NCBI GenBank assembly: GCA_963781065.1 | Contig: CAWAET010000003.1 | Span: 124,001 to 188,000 of the forward strand | Source of the DNA: CALZJC01 sp963781065 | GTDB taxonomy: Bacteria; Acidobacteriota; Thermoanaerobaculia; Multivoradales; JAHEKO01 | Length of the DNA stretch: 64,000 bases | Reading direction: 5' to 3' | Part shown: one piece after another, positions 51,891 through 59,267 of the stretch | Numbering within the stretch: position 1 is the stretch's first letter | Layout of the letters: every line of letters begins with the position of its first letter | The notes under the pieces: generated by a model | Seen by the model: only the letters and a program-made list of their open reading frames with translations | Databases searched by the model: none | What the model was told of the DNA's origin: nothing | Translations under genes and position numbers: made by a program

Positions 51891-52006
51891 AGGCTGGCGC
51901 TGCCCCCCACCCGGCCGGGGGTTTGTGGCCCTCGAGCGGGGGCAGATACTGGGCTCGAGCGGTGCAGCACCGGCGCTGCGCCGCCGACAAGGACGGAGGT
52001 CGAGAG

Positions 52007-53644
52007 GTGACTCTCGGTTCCACCAGGCCCGCCGGTGCCCAGGATAGCCGGCTGCCGGGCTCTGTGTCCGCGAGTGAGCGCTCCGCGCTCTCGCCGTCGC
52101 GCCGTGTCCGCGGCGCGGGACGGATCAGTCTGCAGGTGACCCTGGCCGTGGTCGCGGCCTCGACCCTGGTCTTCGGTCTCTCGTCCTATCTCATCTTGCG
52201 GGGGCAGCGCGCGGCGCTGATCTCGCAGGTCGAGCACCAGGCCCAACTGGTGAGCGAGACGGTCAAGAGCAGCACCCGCTACGCCATGCTGCTGAATCGC
52301 CGCGAGGACGTGCACCAGATCATCGACACCATCGGCCGGCAGGCCGAGATCCACCAGGTACGGGTTTTCAACAAGGAAGGGCAGGTGATCTACTCGCCCG
52401 ACAAGTCCCTGCTGGGCGAGTTCGTCGACAAGAAGACCGAGGCCTGCTACGCCTGCCATGCGGCCGACCGGCCCCTGGAACGGCTGTCGCGACCGCAGCG
52501 CACGCGGATCTTCCGCGCCTCGGGCGAGGGCCGCCAACTCGGCATCATCAACCCGATCTACAACGAGCCGAGCTGCTGGCAGGCGTCGTGCCACGCCCAC
52601 GCCGAGGAGCAGTCTGTACTGGGCATCCTCGACGTCACCCTGCCGCTGGCCGAGGTGGACCAGCGGCTGGCCGTCAATTCCCGGCGCGCGGCGGGCCTGA
52701 GCGCCGCCGCCATCCTGGCGATTGTCGCCATTCTCTGGCTCTTCTTCCGCCAGCGGGTGGTCAAACCGGTGGCGAGGCTGCTCGAGGCGACCAACCGGGT
52801 GGCGGCGGGGGACCTCGACTATCGGTTGCAGGTGCGCCGAAACGACGAGCTGGGCTCTCTTCAAACCTCCTTCAACGACATGACCCGGCGGCTGGCGGCG
52901 GCGCAGAGCCAGATCTACCAGTCCGACCGGCTGGCCTCGATCGGCCGGCTGGCTGCCGGCGTCGCGCACGAGATCAACAATCCGCTGACCGGAGTGCTGG
53001 GGCACAGCAGCTTTCTCCACAAGCGCGCCCCGGAAGGCTCCGAGGAGAAGAAGGACCTGGAGACGATCGTCCACGAGACCAAGCGCTGCCGGGACATCGT
53101 CAAGCAACTGCTCGATTTCGCGCGCCAGGCGCCGATGAGCAGGGGGTCCGTCGAGATCAACGCGGTCGTCGAGCGGGCTCTCAAGATCGTCGACAACCAG
53201 CTCAAGGCGAAGAACGTCAACATCACCCTGGCTCTGGCCGAGGAGCTGCCGGCCGTGCAAGCCGACCCGAACCAGATCGCCCAGGTGCTGATCAACCTGG
53301 TGGTCAATGCTGCCGATTCCATCGGCCCCGGCGGCGGCGAGATCTTCATCGGCACGTCGCTCGTCGAGGACGAGGCGGGCGCGGCGCTCGCGATAAAGGT
53401 GGCCGACGACGGCTGCGGCATCCCCGAGGAGAATCTGGGGCGCCTCTTCGAGCCGTTCTTCTCAACCAAGGGCGCCCAGGGCACCGGCCTGGGTCTGGCG
53501 GTCGTCTGGGGCATCGTCCAGGAGCACGGAGGCTCGATCCGGGTCGACAGCAGCGTCGGGCGGGGAACGACCTTCACCCTACGGCTGCCCCTGGTGAAGC
53601 CGGCCGCTGAGGTGGGTGATGGGGGAAGGGCGAACCATGCGTGA
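52007..53644 (+). CDS. Membrane sensor histidine kinase with c-type haem motifs in its periplasmic domain
   Basis: 545 aa. TM1 at about 42-63; periplasmic domain (about 64-228) with the haem-c motif CYACH (Cys147, Cys150, His151) and a second, wider CWQASCH (Cys190, Cys195, His196); TM2 at about 229-250; HAMP (about 250-305); dimerisation helix with phospho-acceptor His321 in GVAHEINNPLTGVLGHSSFL; ATPase domain with N-box NLVVNAADS, VADDGCGIPEEN and GTGLGLAVVWGIV. It is likely a redox, NO or O2 sensor. GTG start has GGAGG 8 bases upstream. It overlaps the response-regulator gene by 8 bases, so the pair is certain. Confidence 0.92.
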   Translation: MTLGSTRPAGAQDSRLPGSVSASERSALSPSRRVRGAGRISLQVTLAVVAASTLVFGLSSYLILRGQRAALISQVEHQAQLVSETVKSSTRYAMLLNRREDVHQIIDTIGRQAEIHQVRVFNKEGQVIYSPDKSLLGEFVDKKTEACYACHAADRPLERLSRPQRTRIFRASGEGRQLGIINPIYNEPSCWQASCHAHAEEQSVLGILDVTLPLAEVDQRLAVNSRRAAGLSAAAILAIVAILWLFFRQRVVKPVARLLEATNRVAAGDLDYRLQVRRNDELGSLQTSFNDMTRRLAAAQSQIYQSDRLASIGRLAAGVAHEINNPLTGVLGHSSFLHKRAPEGSEEKKDLETIVHETKRCRDIVKQLLDFARQAPMSRGSVEINAVVERALKIVDNQLKAKNVNITLALAEELPAVQADPNQIAQVLINLVVNAADSIGPGGGEIFIGTSLVEDEAGAALAIKVADDGCGIPEENLGRLFEPFFSTKGAQGTGLGLAVVWGIVQEHGGSIRVDSSVGRGTTFTLRLPLVKPAAEVGDGGRANHA

Positions 53645-54413
53645 CGTTCTTGTGGTCGAGGACGACCGCGCGGTCCTGGCGACGGCCGTCCGCCTGTGCG
53701 GCGCGGAGGGGCTCGAGGTGGACGAGACCTGGAGCGTCGACGGCGCCCTCGCGGTTCTCGAGGAGCACGACTACCGCCTGCTGTTGCTCGACCTCATGCT
53801 GCCGGGAAGATCCGGGTTCGAGCTGCTCGAGTCCCTGGTCGCCGGCCACCCGGCCCTGCCGGTGGTCATGATCTCCGGCTACTCCACGTCCGAGAATGCG
53901 GTGACGTCGCTACAGCTCGGCGCGTTCGATTTCCTGCCCAAACCGTTCGACGTCGAGGAGCTGCTCGGCGTGGTGCGGCGCGGCCTGCGCTACGCGGAGC
54001 GCCGCCAGGCGCCGGCCGGCGCGGCTGGCGAGCCCGGCGAGCGCTACTTTCTCGGCCGCCACTGCTGGGCCACGCTGGATGCCGAAGGCACCGCGACGGT
54101 CGGCGCGGCGGAGACCTTTCGCGGCGTCCTCGGCAATTCGGCGCGTGTCGAGCTGCCCGCCGCCGGCGACCGCGCCACCCAGGGGCGGAGGCTGGCACGG
54201 ATCGAGGGCGCCGAAGAGGTGCACCGGATCCGGTCGCCGCTCAGCGGCCGGGTCGTGGCGGTGAACGACGAGTTGAGCGGGGAGATCGATCTGATCGATC
54301 GGTCCCCGTTCGACCGCGGCTGGCTGGCGCGCATCGTGCCGGCCGATCTGGAGAACGAGTTGACGGCCCTGACGTCTCGCCCTGCCGGCGTAGACAAGGC
54401 AATAGGAGGCTGA
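53637..54413 (+). CDS. Response regulator with C-terminal GcvH-like (lipoyl-fold) domain lacking the lipoyl lysine
   Basis: 258 aa. Receiver domain (about 1-120) with acidic pocket ED-D (8-10), phospho-acceptor Asp52 in LLLLDLMLPG and Lys in FLPKPFD. No DNA-binding domain follows. The second half (about 140-245) resembles glycine-cleavage H protein: RHCWATLDAEGTATVGAAETF, VELPAAGD and RSPLSGRVVAVNDELSG. At the position of the lipoylated Lys there is Glu (GAEEVHRIRSPLSG), so it should not be lipoylated. Probably a protein-protein signalling module. ATG at 53637 follows GGAAGGG. Confidence 0.85.
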   Translation: MRDVLVVEDDRAVLATAVRLCGAEGLEVDETWSVDGALAVLEEHDYRLLLLDLMLPGRSGFELLESLVAGHPALPVVMISGYSTSENAVTSLQLGAFDFLPKPFDVEELLGVVRRGLRYAERRQAPAGAAGEPGERYFLGRHCWATLDAEGTATVGAAETFRGVLGNSARVELPAAGDRATQGRRLARIEGAEEVHRIRSPLSGRVVAVNDELSGEIDLIDRSPFDRGWLARIVPADLENELTALTSRPAGVDKAIGG

Positions 54414-54415
54414 AC

Positions 54416-55597
54416 ATGGTCCCGATCATCGTGCTGCTCACCATCGTGGTCTTTATCGCTGTCGACCTCGCCCTGCGGCTGATTCTCCGCCGTTTGACGG
54501 AGCGCCGGCAGCAGAAGCGGCGCCTGGATGCTCTCGACGTCGGACTGCGCCTGGAGTTCGCCGACGAGGCGGCAAGCCTCAAGCGGGTCCAGGTCGACAA
54601 CCCCAAAGCGAGGATCCTGGCGGTCGACGACGAGCCGATCGTGCTCGACAGCTTCCGCAAGATCCTGGTGCTCGCCGGCTACTCCGTCGACACCGTGGAG
54701 ACCGGCCCCGAGGCCCTCGCCCTGGTGCGCCGCAACGACTACGAGTTCGCCTTCACCGATCTCAAGATGCCCGGCATGGACGGGCTCGACGTCACCAAGG
54801 CGGTCAAGCACCTGCGCCCTGATATCGACGTGGCGATCATCACCGGCTACGCGACGGTGGAGTCGGCGGTAAGCGCCATGAAGTACGGCGCCGTGGACTA
54901 CGTCCAGAAGCCGTTCACCGAGGACGAACTGGTGGGCTTCGCCGACCAGCTGCTGATCCGCCGCGAGGAACGGCTGACGCTCGAGAAGCCGCCCGAGATC
55001 CACCTGGTGACGCCGTCGGCGGGCGAGGCCGAGTCGCCGCGCACCATCAACGTGCCGGGCGGCATCTACGTGGCGCCGGAGCACACCTGGGTGAGCGTCG
55101 AGATGACCGGCGAGGGGCGGATCGGGCTGGACGACCTCTTCCACAAGACGGTCGGCACGGTGGACGACATCGAGCTGCCGGAGAAGGGAGCGCGGCTGCG
55201 CCGCGGCGAGACCCTGTTCCGGGTGCGCCACGGCAAGCGCGATATCGCCTTCCCCTCGCCTCTGTCCGGGCGGGTGTCGCGGGTGCATCACGAGCTGATC
55301 TACAACCTCGACCTGTTTGAGCGGCGACCCTATGAGGCGGGCTGGATCTGCTGCGTCGAGCCCAGTGACCTCACCGCCGACTTGCGGCAGCTGCGGATCG
55401 GCGCCGACGCGGTGGAGTGGTACCAGCAGGAGGTCGAGAGCCTGCGCCACACCCTGAGCGAGCTGGTCGGGCGTCGCCAGGGTGCCGGCGCCGGGGAACA
55501 CCTCGCCGGGGAAGAGGAGTCGATCGACGAAGCCTGGCAAGCGTTCGCCGCCGCCTGTGTCGAGGCCGAGCGGGACCGGGTGGAGGTCTCAACGTGA
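54416..55597 (+). CDS. Membrane-anchored response regulator with GcvH-like domain retaining the lipoyl lysine
   Basis: 393 aa. TM anchor (about 3-23), basic linker, receiver domain (about 63-185) with Asp115 in FTDLKMPGMDGLDV and Lys in VQKPF, then a GcvH-like domain (about 215-330): HTWVSVEMTGEGRIGLDDLF, VELPEKG-like IELPEKGARLRRGE, and Lys274 (HGKRDIAFPSPLSG) at the place of the lipoylated Lys. C-terminal region helical. A receiver tied to the membrane and to an H-protein fold is not a transcription factor; it may dock on the adjacent redox complex. AGGAGG upstream. It overlaps the cytochrome gene by 4 bases. Confidence 0.87.
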   Translation: MVPIIVLLTIVVFIAVDLALRLILRRLTERRQQKRRLDALDVGLRLEFADEAASLKRVQVDNPKARILAVDDEPIVLDSFRKILVLAGYSVDTVETGPEALALVRRNDYEFAFTDLKMPGMDGLDVTKAVKHLRPDIDVAIITGYATVESAVSAMKYGAVDYVQKPFTEDELVGFADQLLIRREERLTLEKPPEIHLVTPSAGEAESPRTINVPGGIYVAPEHTWVSVEMTGEGRIGLDDLFHKTVGTVDDIELPEKGARLRRGETLFRVRHGKRDIAFPSPLSGRVSRVHHELIYNLDLFERRPYEAGWICCVEPSDLTADLRQLRIGADAVEWYQQEVESLRHTLSELVGRRQGAGAGEHLAGEEESIDEAWQAFAAACVEAERDRVEVST

Positions 55598-56088
55598 AAT
55601 CCCCTTGCCAACGTTTCCCGGCGCTAGCCGCGGCGCCGCTGGGCGCCGCCCTGCTGCTGCTGGCCGCCGGCGCCGCGGCGCCGGCGCCTGCCGACCTCCC
55701 GCCCACCGGCGAGATCATCTTCCCCTCGGCGGTCGGCGAAGTGACCTTCCCGCATTCGCTGCACGCCGAGGATCTGGGCTTCGACTGCTCCGAGTGCCAT
55801 CACGAAACCGCCGCCGCCGGGCTGCAATCGCCCCACGACGAGTACTTCGAGGATCTCTGGGTGGAGTGCGCGAAGTGCCATCGCGAGACCGCGGCGGCGG
55901 CGCCGCTGGGCTGCGGCGAGTGCCACCATGCCAGCCCCACGACCACGGCGGACGAGACCCTGAGCGCCAAGGTGGTCATCCATCGTAGCTGCTGGGCTTG
56001 CCACGACAGCGGCACCGGCGTGGAGGCCAGCCAGAGTTGCGGCTTCTGCCATGCCGCGCCTGCGGCAGTCGAGGAGGTGAGTCGATGA
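55594..56088 (+). CDS. Periplasmic pentahaem c-type cytochrome (class III-like)
   Basis: 164 aa with a Sec signal peptide (about 1-35, ending GAAAPAPA). Five CxxCH motifs: CSECH (65), CAKCH (92), CGECH (107), CWACH (133) and CGFCH (149). Extra His residues, such as VTFPHSLHAEDLGFDC, give the bis-His pattern of cytochrome c3/c7 folds. It should shuttle electrons between the membrane complex encoded next and periplasmic partners. GTG start overlaps the preceding stop (GTGA) with GGAGG upstream; its stop overlaps the ferredoxin start. Confidence 0.9.
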   Translation: MKSPCQRFPALAAAPLGAALLLLAAGAAAPAPADLPPTGEIIFPSAVGEVTFPHSLHAEDLGFDCSECHHETAAAGLQSPHDEYFEDLWVECAKCHRETAAAAPLGCGECHHASPTTTADETLSAKVVIHRSCWACHDSGTGVEASQSCGFCHAAPAAVEEVSR

Positions 56089-56939
56089 ACCGGCGACGTT
56101 TCCTGAAGACGGTTGGAGTGGCCGGGGCCACCCTCAGCGGCGCCGCGGCGCGTGCTGAGGAGCCTGAGGCGGCCCCGGAGTTCTGCGGTGTCCTGGTCGA
56201 CACCACCCGCTGCATCGGCTGCCGGTCCTGCGAGCGCGCCTGTGCCGTGGAGCACGGCCTGCCGGTCCCCGACATCGAGAACGACGGCGCCCTGGAGGGG
56301 CAGCGCGAAACCTCGGAGACCTCCTGGACGCTGGTCAACCGCTACGAGACCAGCGGCGGCGAGGTCTTCGTCAAGCGCCAGTGCATGCACTGCTGGCAGC
56401 CCGCCTGTGTCGCCGCCTGCCTGACCCGGGCGATGTACAAGACCGAGACCGGACCGGTGATCTGGCGCGCGCCGCAGTGCATGGGCTGCCGCTACTGCAT
56501 GGTCTCCTGCCCCTTCGACATGCCGAAGTTCGAGTACGACGATTGGAACCCGAAGATCCAGAAGTGCAATCTCTGCTGGGAGCGGCTGCAGGAGGGCCGC
56601 AAGCCGGCCTGTGTCGACTCCTGCCCCACCGACGCGCTGATGTTCGGCAAGAAGCGCGACCTGATGGAGATCGCTCGCAGTCGGATCTATCGCCACCCGG
56701 ATCGCTATGTGCACAAGATCTATGGCGAGCACGAGGTGGGCGGCACCGGCTGGCTCTACCTGGCGGCGGTGCCCTTCGAAGAGCTCGGGTTCCGCACCGA
56801 CCTGGGAACGACGCCCTATCCCGAGTACACGCGCGACTTCCTCTACGGCGTGCCGCTGGTCCTGTTCGGGCTGCCGGCGCTGCTGTTCGGGTTGCACGAG
56901 CTGAGCGAGCCGGGCCAAGAGCCGGCCGGGGAGGAGTGA
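56085..56939 (+). CDS. HybA/HmcB-like periplasmic ferredoxin subunit with four [4Fe-4S] clusters
   Basis: 284 aa. A Tat signal (NRRRFLKTVG, about 2-11) exports it folded. Four cluster motifs are visible: CIGCRSCERAC, CMHCWQPACVAAC, CMGCRYCMVSC and a wider CNLCWERLQEGRKPACVDSC group. A single C-terminal transmembrane helix (about 255-275) anchors it. It is the electron-transfer subunit between the cytochrome and the NrfD-type quinone subunit, as in Hmc, Qrc, Dsr and HybA complexes. Neighbouring starts and stops overlap (ATGA), so assembly is probably stoichiometric. Confidence 0.92.
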   Translation: MNRRRFLKTVGVAGATLSGAAARAEEPEAAPEFCGVLVDTTRCIGCRSCERACAVEHGLPVPDIENDGALEGQRETSETSWTLVNRYETSGGEVFVKRQCMHCWQPACVAACLTRAMYKTETGPVIWRAPQCMGCRYCMVSCPFDMPKFEYDDWNPKIQKCNLCWERLQEGRKPACVDSCPTDALMFGKKRDLMEIARSRIYRHPDRYVHKIYGEHEVGGTGWLYLAAVPFEELGFRTDLGTTPYPEYTRDFLYGVPLVLFGLPALLFGLHELSEPGQEPAGEE

Positions 56940-56942
56940 GTG

Positions 56943-58196
56943 ATGGCCGATGGCAAGACCGTGCGGCGGGAGTTCGGCCGCTTCATTCGCTTCCTGATCT
57001 CCGAGCTACGGCCGCGCGGGCGGCTGCTGACGCCGTTCAACGTGATCTCGGTGCCGGTGATCGTCGCCGGGGCGATCATCCTCGGGGTGCGCTTCGTCAA
57101 CGGCCTGGGCTCGGTGACCAACCTGTCGCAGAGCTTTCCCTGGGGGGTGTGGAAGGGCTTCAACGTGATCACCGGCGTCGCTTTCGCCGGCGGCGCCTAT
57201 GTCCTCACCTTCGCCGTCTACGTGATGCGGATGGAGAAGTACCGGCCCATCGTGCGGGCGACGATCCTCAACGGCCTGCTGGCCTACCTGTTCTACGCCG
57301 GCGCGCTGATCTTCGAGCTCGGCCGGCCGTGGAAGATCATGAACCCGATCATCGGCAACGACTTCGGCTTCAGTTCGGTGCTGTTCCTGGTCTCCTGGCA
57401 CTTCCTGCTCTACATGGTGGCCGAGTTCATCGAGTTCTCGCCCGCGGTGGCGGAGTGGCTGGGTTGGAAGCGGGTGCGGCGCATTCTCCACGCCATGACG
57501 CTGACGGCGGTGATCCTTGGAATCACCCTGTCGTCGCTGCACCAGTCCGGTCTCGGGGCGCTCTACCTGATGGCCAAGCCCAAGATCCACCCGCTCTGGT
57601 ACACCGAGTTCATTCCCATCCTCTTCCTGGTGTCGAGCATCTTCGCCGGCATCTCGATGGTCATCCTCGAGGGCACCCTCAGTCGCCGGGTCTTCAGCGA
57701 TCAGCTGGACGAGGCGCGGCGGGCCGAGTTCGAGCCGATTCTCGTCGGCCTCGCCAAGGGCGCCGCCGTGTCCATGTTCACCTACTACTTCTTCAAGGCG
57801 CTGGTCTTCCTGCACGAAGAGCAGTGGCAGCTGCTGCACGGCTTCTGGGGCGCCTGGTACCTGCTGGAAGTGGTGGGCCTGACGCTGATTCCCTGCGTGC
57901 TCTTCGCCTACGGGGCGCGCAACCGCCGCCTGGGCGTCATCCGACTCGCGGCGGTCCTGGCGGTGCTCGGGATTCTGCTCAACCGCGTCAACATCTCGCT
58001 TATCGCCTTCAACTGGGATTCGCCCATGCACTATGTCCCGACCTGGATGGAGGTGGTCGTCAGCCTGGCCGTCGTCTTCGCGGAGATCTGGGTATTCCGC
58101 TGGATCGTCACCCGCATGGCGGTGATCCGCGAGCCGCATGAGCTGCCGCGCCGGCTCGACCGGGAACCGGACGCCCTGGCGGCGGCCAAGGCCTGA
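56943..58196 (+). CDS. NrfD/HmcC-like integral membrane quinone-interacting subunit
   Basis: 417 aa with about ten predicted membrane helices, PSR/NrfD family. Seen: the ISVPVIVAGAIILGVRF first helix, the SFPWGVWKGFNVITGVAFAGG loop-helix near the quinone side, and LHQSGLGALYLMAKPKIHPLWYTEF, a signature of the Hmc/DsrP-like branch. It should oxidise or reduce quinol and pass electrons through the ferredoxin and cytochrome subunits. ATG at 56943 is used (GGAGGAG 9 bases upstream); GTG at 56940 is the alternative. Confidence 0.92.
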   Translation: MADGKTVRREFGRFIRFLISELRPRGRLLTPFNVISVPVIVAGAIILGVRFVNGLGSVTNLSQSFPWGVWKGFNVITGVAFAGGAYVLTFAVYVMRMEKYRPIVRATILNGLLAYLFYAGALIFELGRPWKIMNPIIGNDFGFSSVLFLVSWHFLLYMVAEFIEFSPAVAEWLGWKRVRRILHAMTLTAVILGITLSSLHQSGLGALYLMAKPKIHPLWYTEFIPILFLVSSIFAGISMVILEGTLSRRVFSDQLDEARRAEFEPILVGLAKGAAVSMFTYYFFKALVFLHEEQWQLLHGFWGAWYLLEVVGLTLIPCVLFAYGARNRRLGVIRLAAVLAVLGILLNRVNISLIAFNWDSPMHYVPTWMEVVVSLAVVFAEIWVFRWIVTRMAVIREPHELPRRLDREPDALAAAKA

Positions 58197-58210
58197 GTGG
58201 AGGGAGACCG

Positions 58211-58336
58211 ATGGAGACCTACACTTTTGTCAACATCTTCGAGACCAAGGGCCTCGAGTACCTGCTGCTGATGTGCTTCCTGGTCCTGTTCGTCTTCCTC
58301 ATCCGCTACCTCAGGGGTGCGGGCGACAGCGAGTAG
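58211..58336 (+). CDS. Small single-helix membrane protein of the redox complex (41 aa)
   Basis: 41 aa: METYTFVNIFETKGLEYLL leads into one transmembrane helix (about 17-34) and a short charged end. GGAGGG precedes the ATG, and it follows the NrfD gene by 14 bases, so it is a real gene. Its size and place recall HmcD in the Desulfovibrio Hmc complex. Probably a structural subunit. No other small gene follows. Confidence 0.75.
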   Translation: METYTFVNIFETKGLEYLLLMCFLVLFVFLIRYLRGAGDSE

Positions 58337-58412
58337 GCGGTGCCGGCGGGGGAGTAGGAGGCGCCGGGCCGCCGCCGCGGCGGCGTGGCCGGGCGAGGTA
58401 GGATCGGGCGGC

Positions 58413-59246
58413 ATGGCCGCCCAGCACATCACCGTCGACGGTGTCGAGATCCACCTCGGCAGGCCGGTCGAGGAGACGCCGCCCTGGATCGGCCAGCGCG
58501 AGGTGCTGATCCAGCTGCTCGCCGCCTGGGCGCGGGTGGATCCGGCCGACCTGCCGCTCAATCCGCGGTTGCTGGGCAAGCCCGGAGTGGGCAAGACCAC
58601 CCTGGCCTGCGCCGCGGCGCGTGAGCTGGGCCTCGAGATCTTCATCATGCAGGCGACCATGGACACCCGGCCCGAGGACCTGGTGATCTCGCCGGTGCTG
58701 GCCCCGGGCGGCGGCATCCGCTACATGGCTTCGCCGCTGGTGACGGCCGCCGTGCTCGGCGGCGCGCTGATCCTCGACGAGGGCAACCGGATGAGCGAGA
58801 AGTCGTGGGCCTCGCTGGCGCCGCTGCTCGACCACCGGCGGTATGTCGAGAGCCTGGTTGCCGGGGTGCGGATCTCCGCCCACCCCGACTTCCGCTTCGT
58901 CACCACGATGAACGAAGACGCCTCCACCTACGAGGTGCCGGAGTACATCCACTCGCGGCTGATGCCGCAGATCTATATCGACTTCCCCGAGGAGGACGAG
59001 GAGCGCGAGATCCTGGCCACCCAGGTCCCCTTCGCCGAGGAGGCGGTGGTCGACTACGTGCTGTCCTTCCTGCGCGTCGCCCACGACCGCGATCTGCGCT
59101 ACACCGTGCGCGACGGCATCAACCTGGTGCGCTACGCGATGAAGGTGCTGCGGCGGGAGGAGGCCGCGGATCCGCGCCAGGCGGTGCGCATCGCGCTGCG
59201 CCTGACGCTGCCAGCCGAGGAGCTCGCGGAGTTCGAGATCTCCTAG
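58413..59246 (+). CDS. MoxR-type AAA+ ATPase
   Basis: 277 aa. Walker A GKPGVGKTT (about 55-63), Walker B GALILDEGNR (about 112-121), sensor-1 region FVTTMNEDA, and arginine-finger region YIHSRLMPQIYIDFP; the C-terminal lid is present. MoxR ATPases act as chaperone-like remodelers together with a partner gene; here the partner is the 675-aa protein 22 bases downstream. ATG at 58413 is used because the longer in-frame upstream part is Arg-rich and lacks a start with a good ribosome-binding site. Confidence 0.88.
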   Translation: MAAQHITVDGVEIHLGRPVEETPPWIGQREVLIQLLAAWARVDPADLPLNPRLLGKPGVGKTTLACAAARELGLEIFIMQATMDTRPEDLVISPVLAPGGGIRYMASPLVTAAVLGGALILDEGNRMSEKSWASLAPLLDHRRYVESLVAGVRISAHPDFRFVTTMNEDASTYEVPEYIHSRLMPQIYIDFPEEDEEREILATQVPFAEEAVVDYVLSFLRVAHDRDLRYTVRDGINLVRYAMKVLRREEAADPRQAVRIALRLTLPAEELAEFEIS

Positions 59247-59267
59247 CCGGCCCCTGGAAGCCGGCTC

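Noticed and set aside
51891..52006. Sigma-54 promoter upstream of the sensor kinase
   Set aside because: A TGGCGC-like stretch is present, but the required TTGC element at the right distance is missing.
53637..55597. GcvH-like domains as glycine cleavage system
   Set aside because: No gcvT or gcvP in the window, the domains are fused to receivers, and one lacks the lipoyl lysine.
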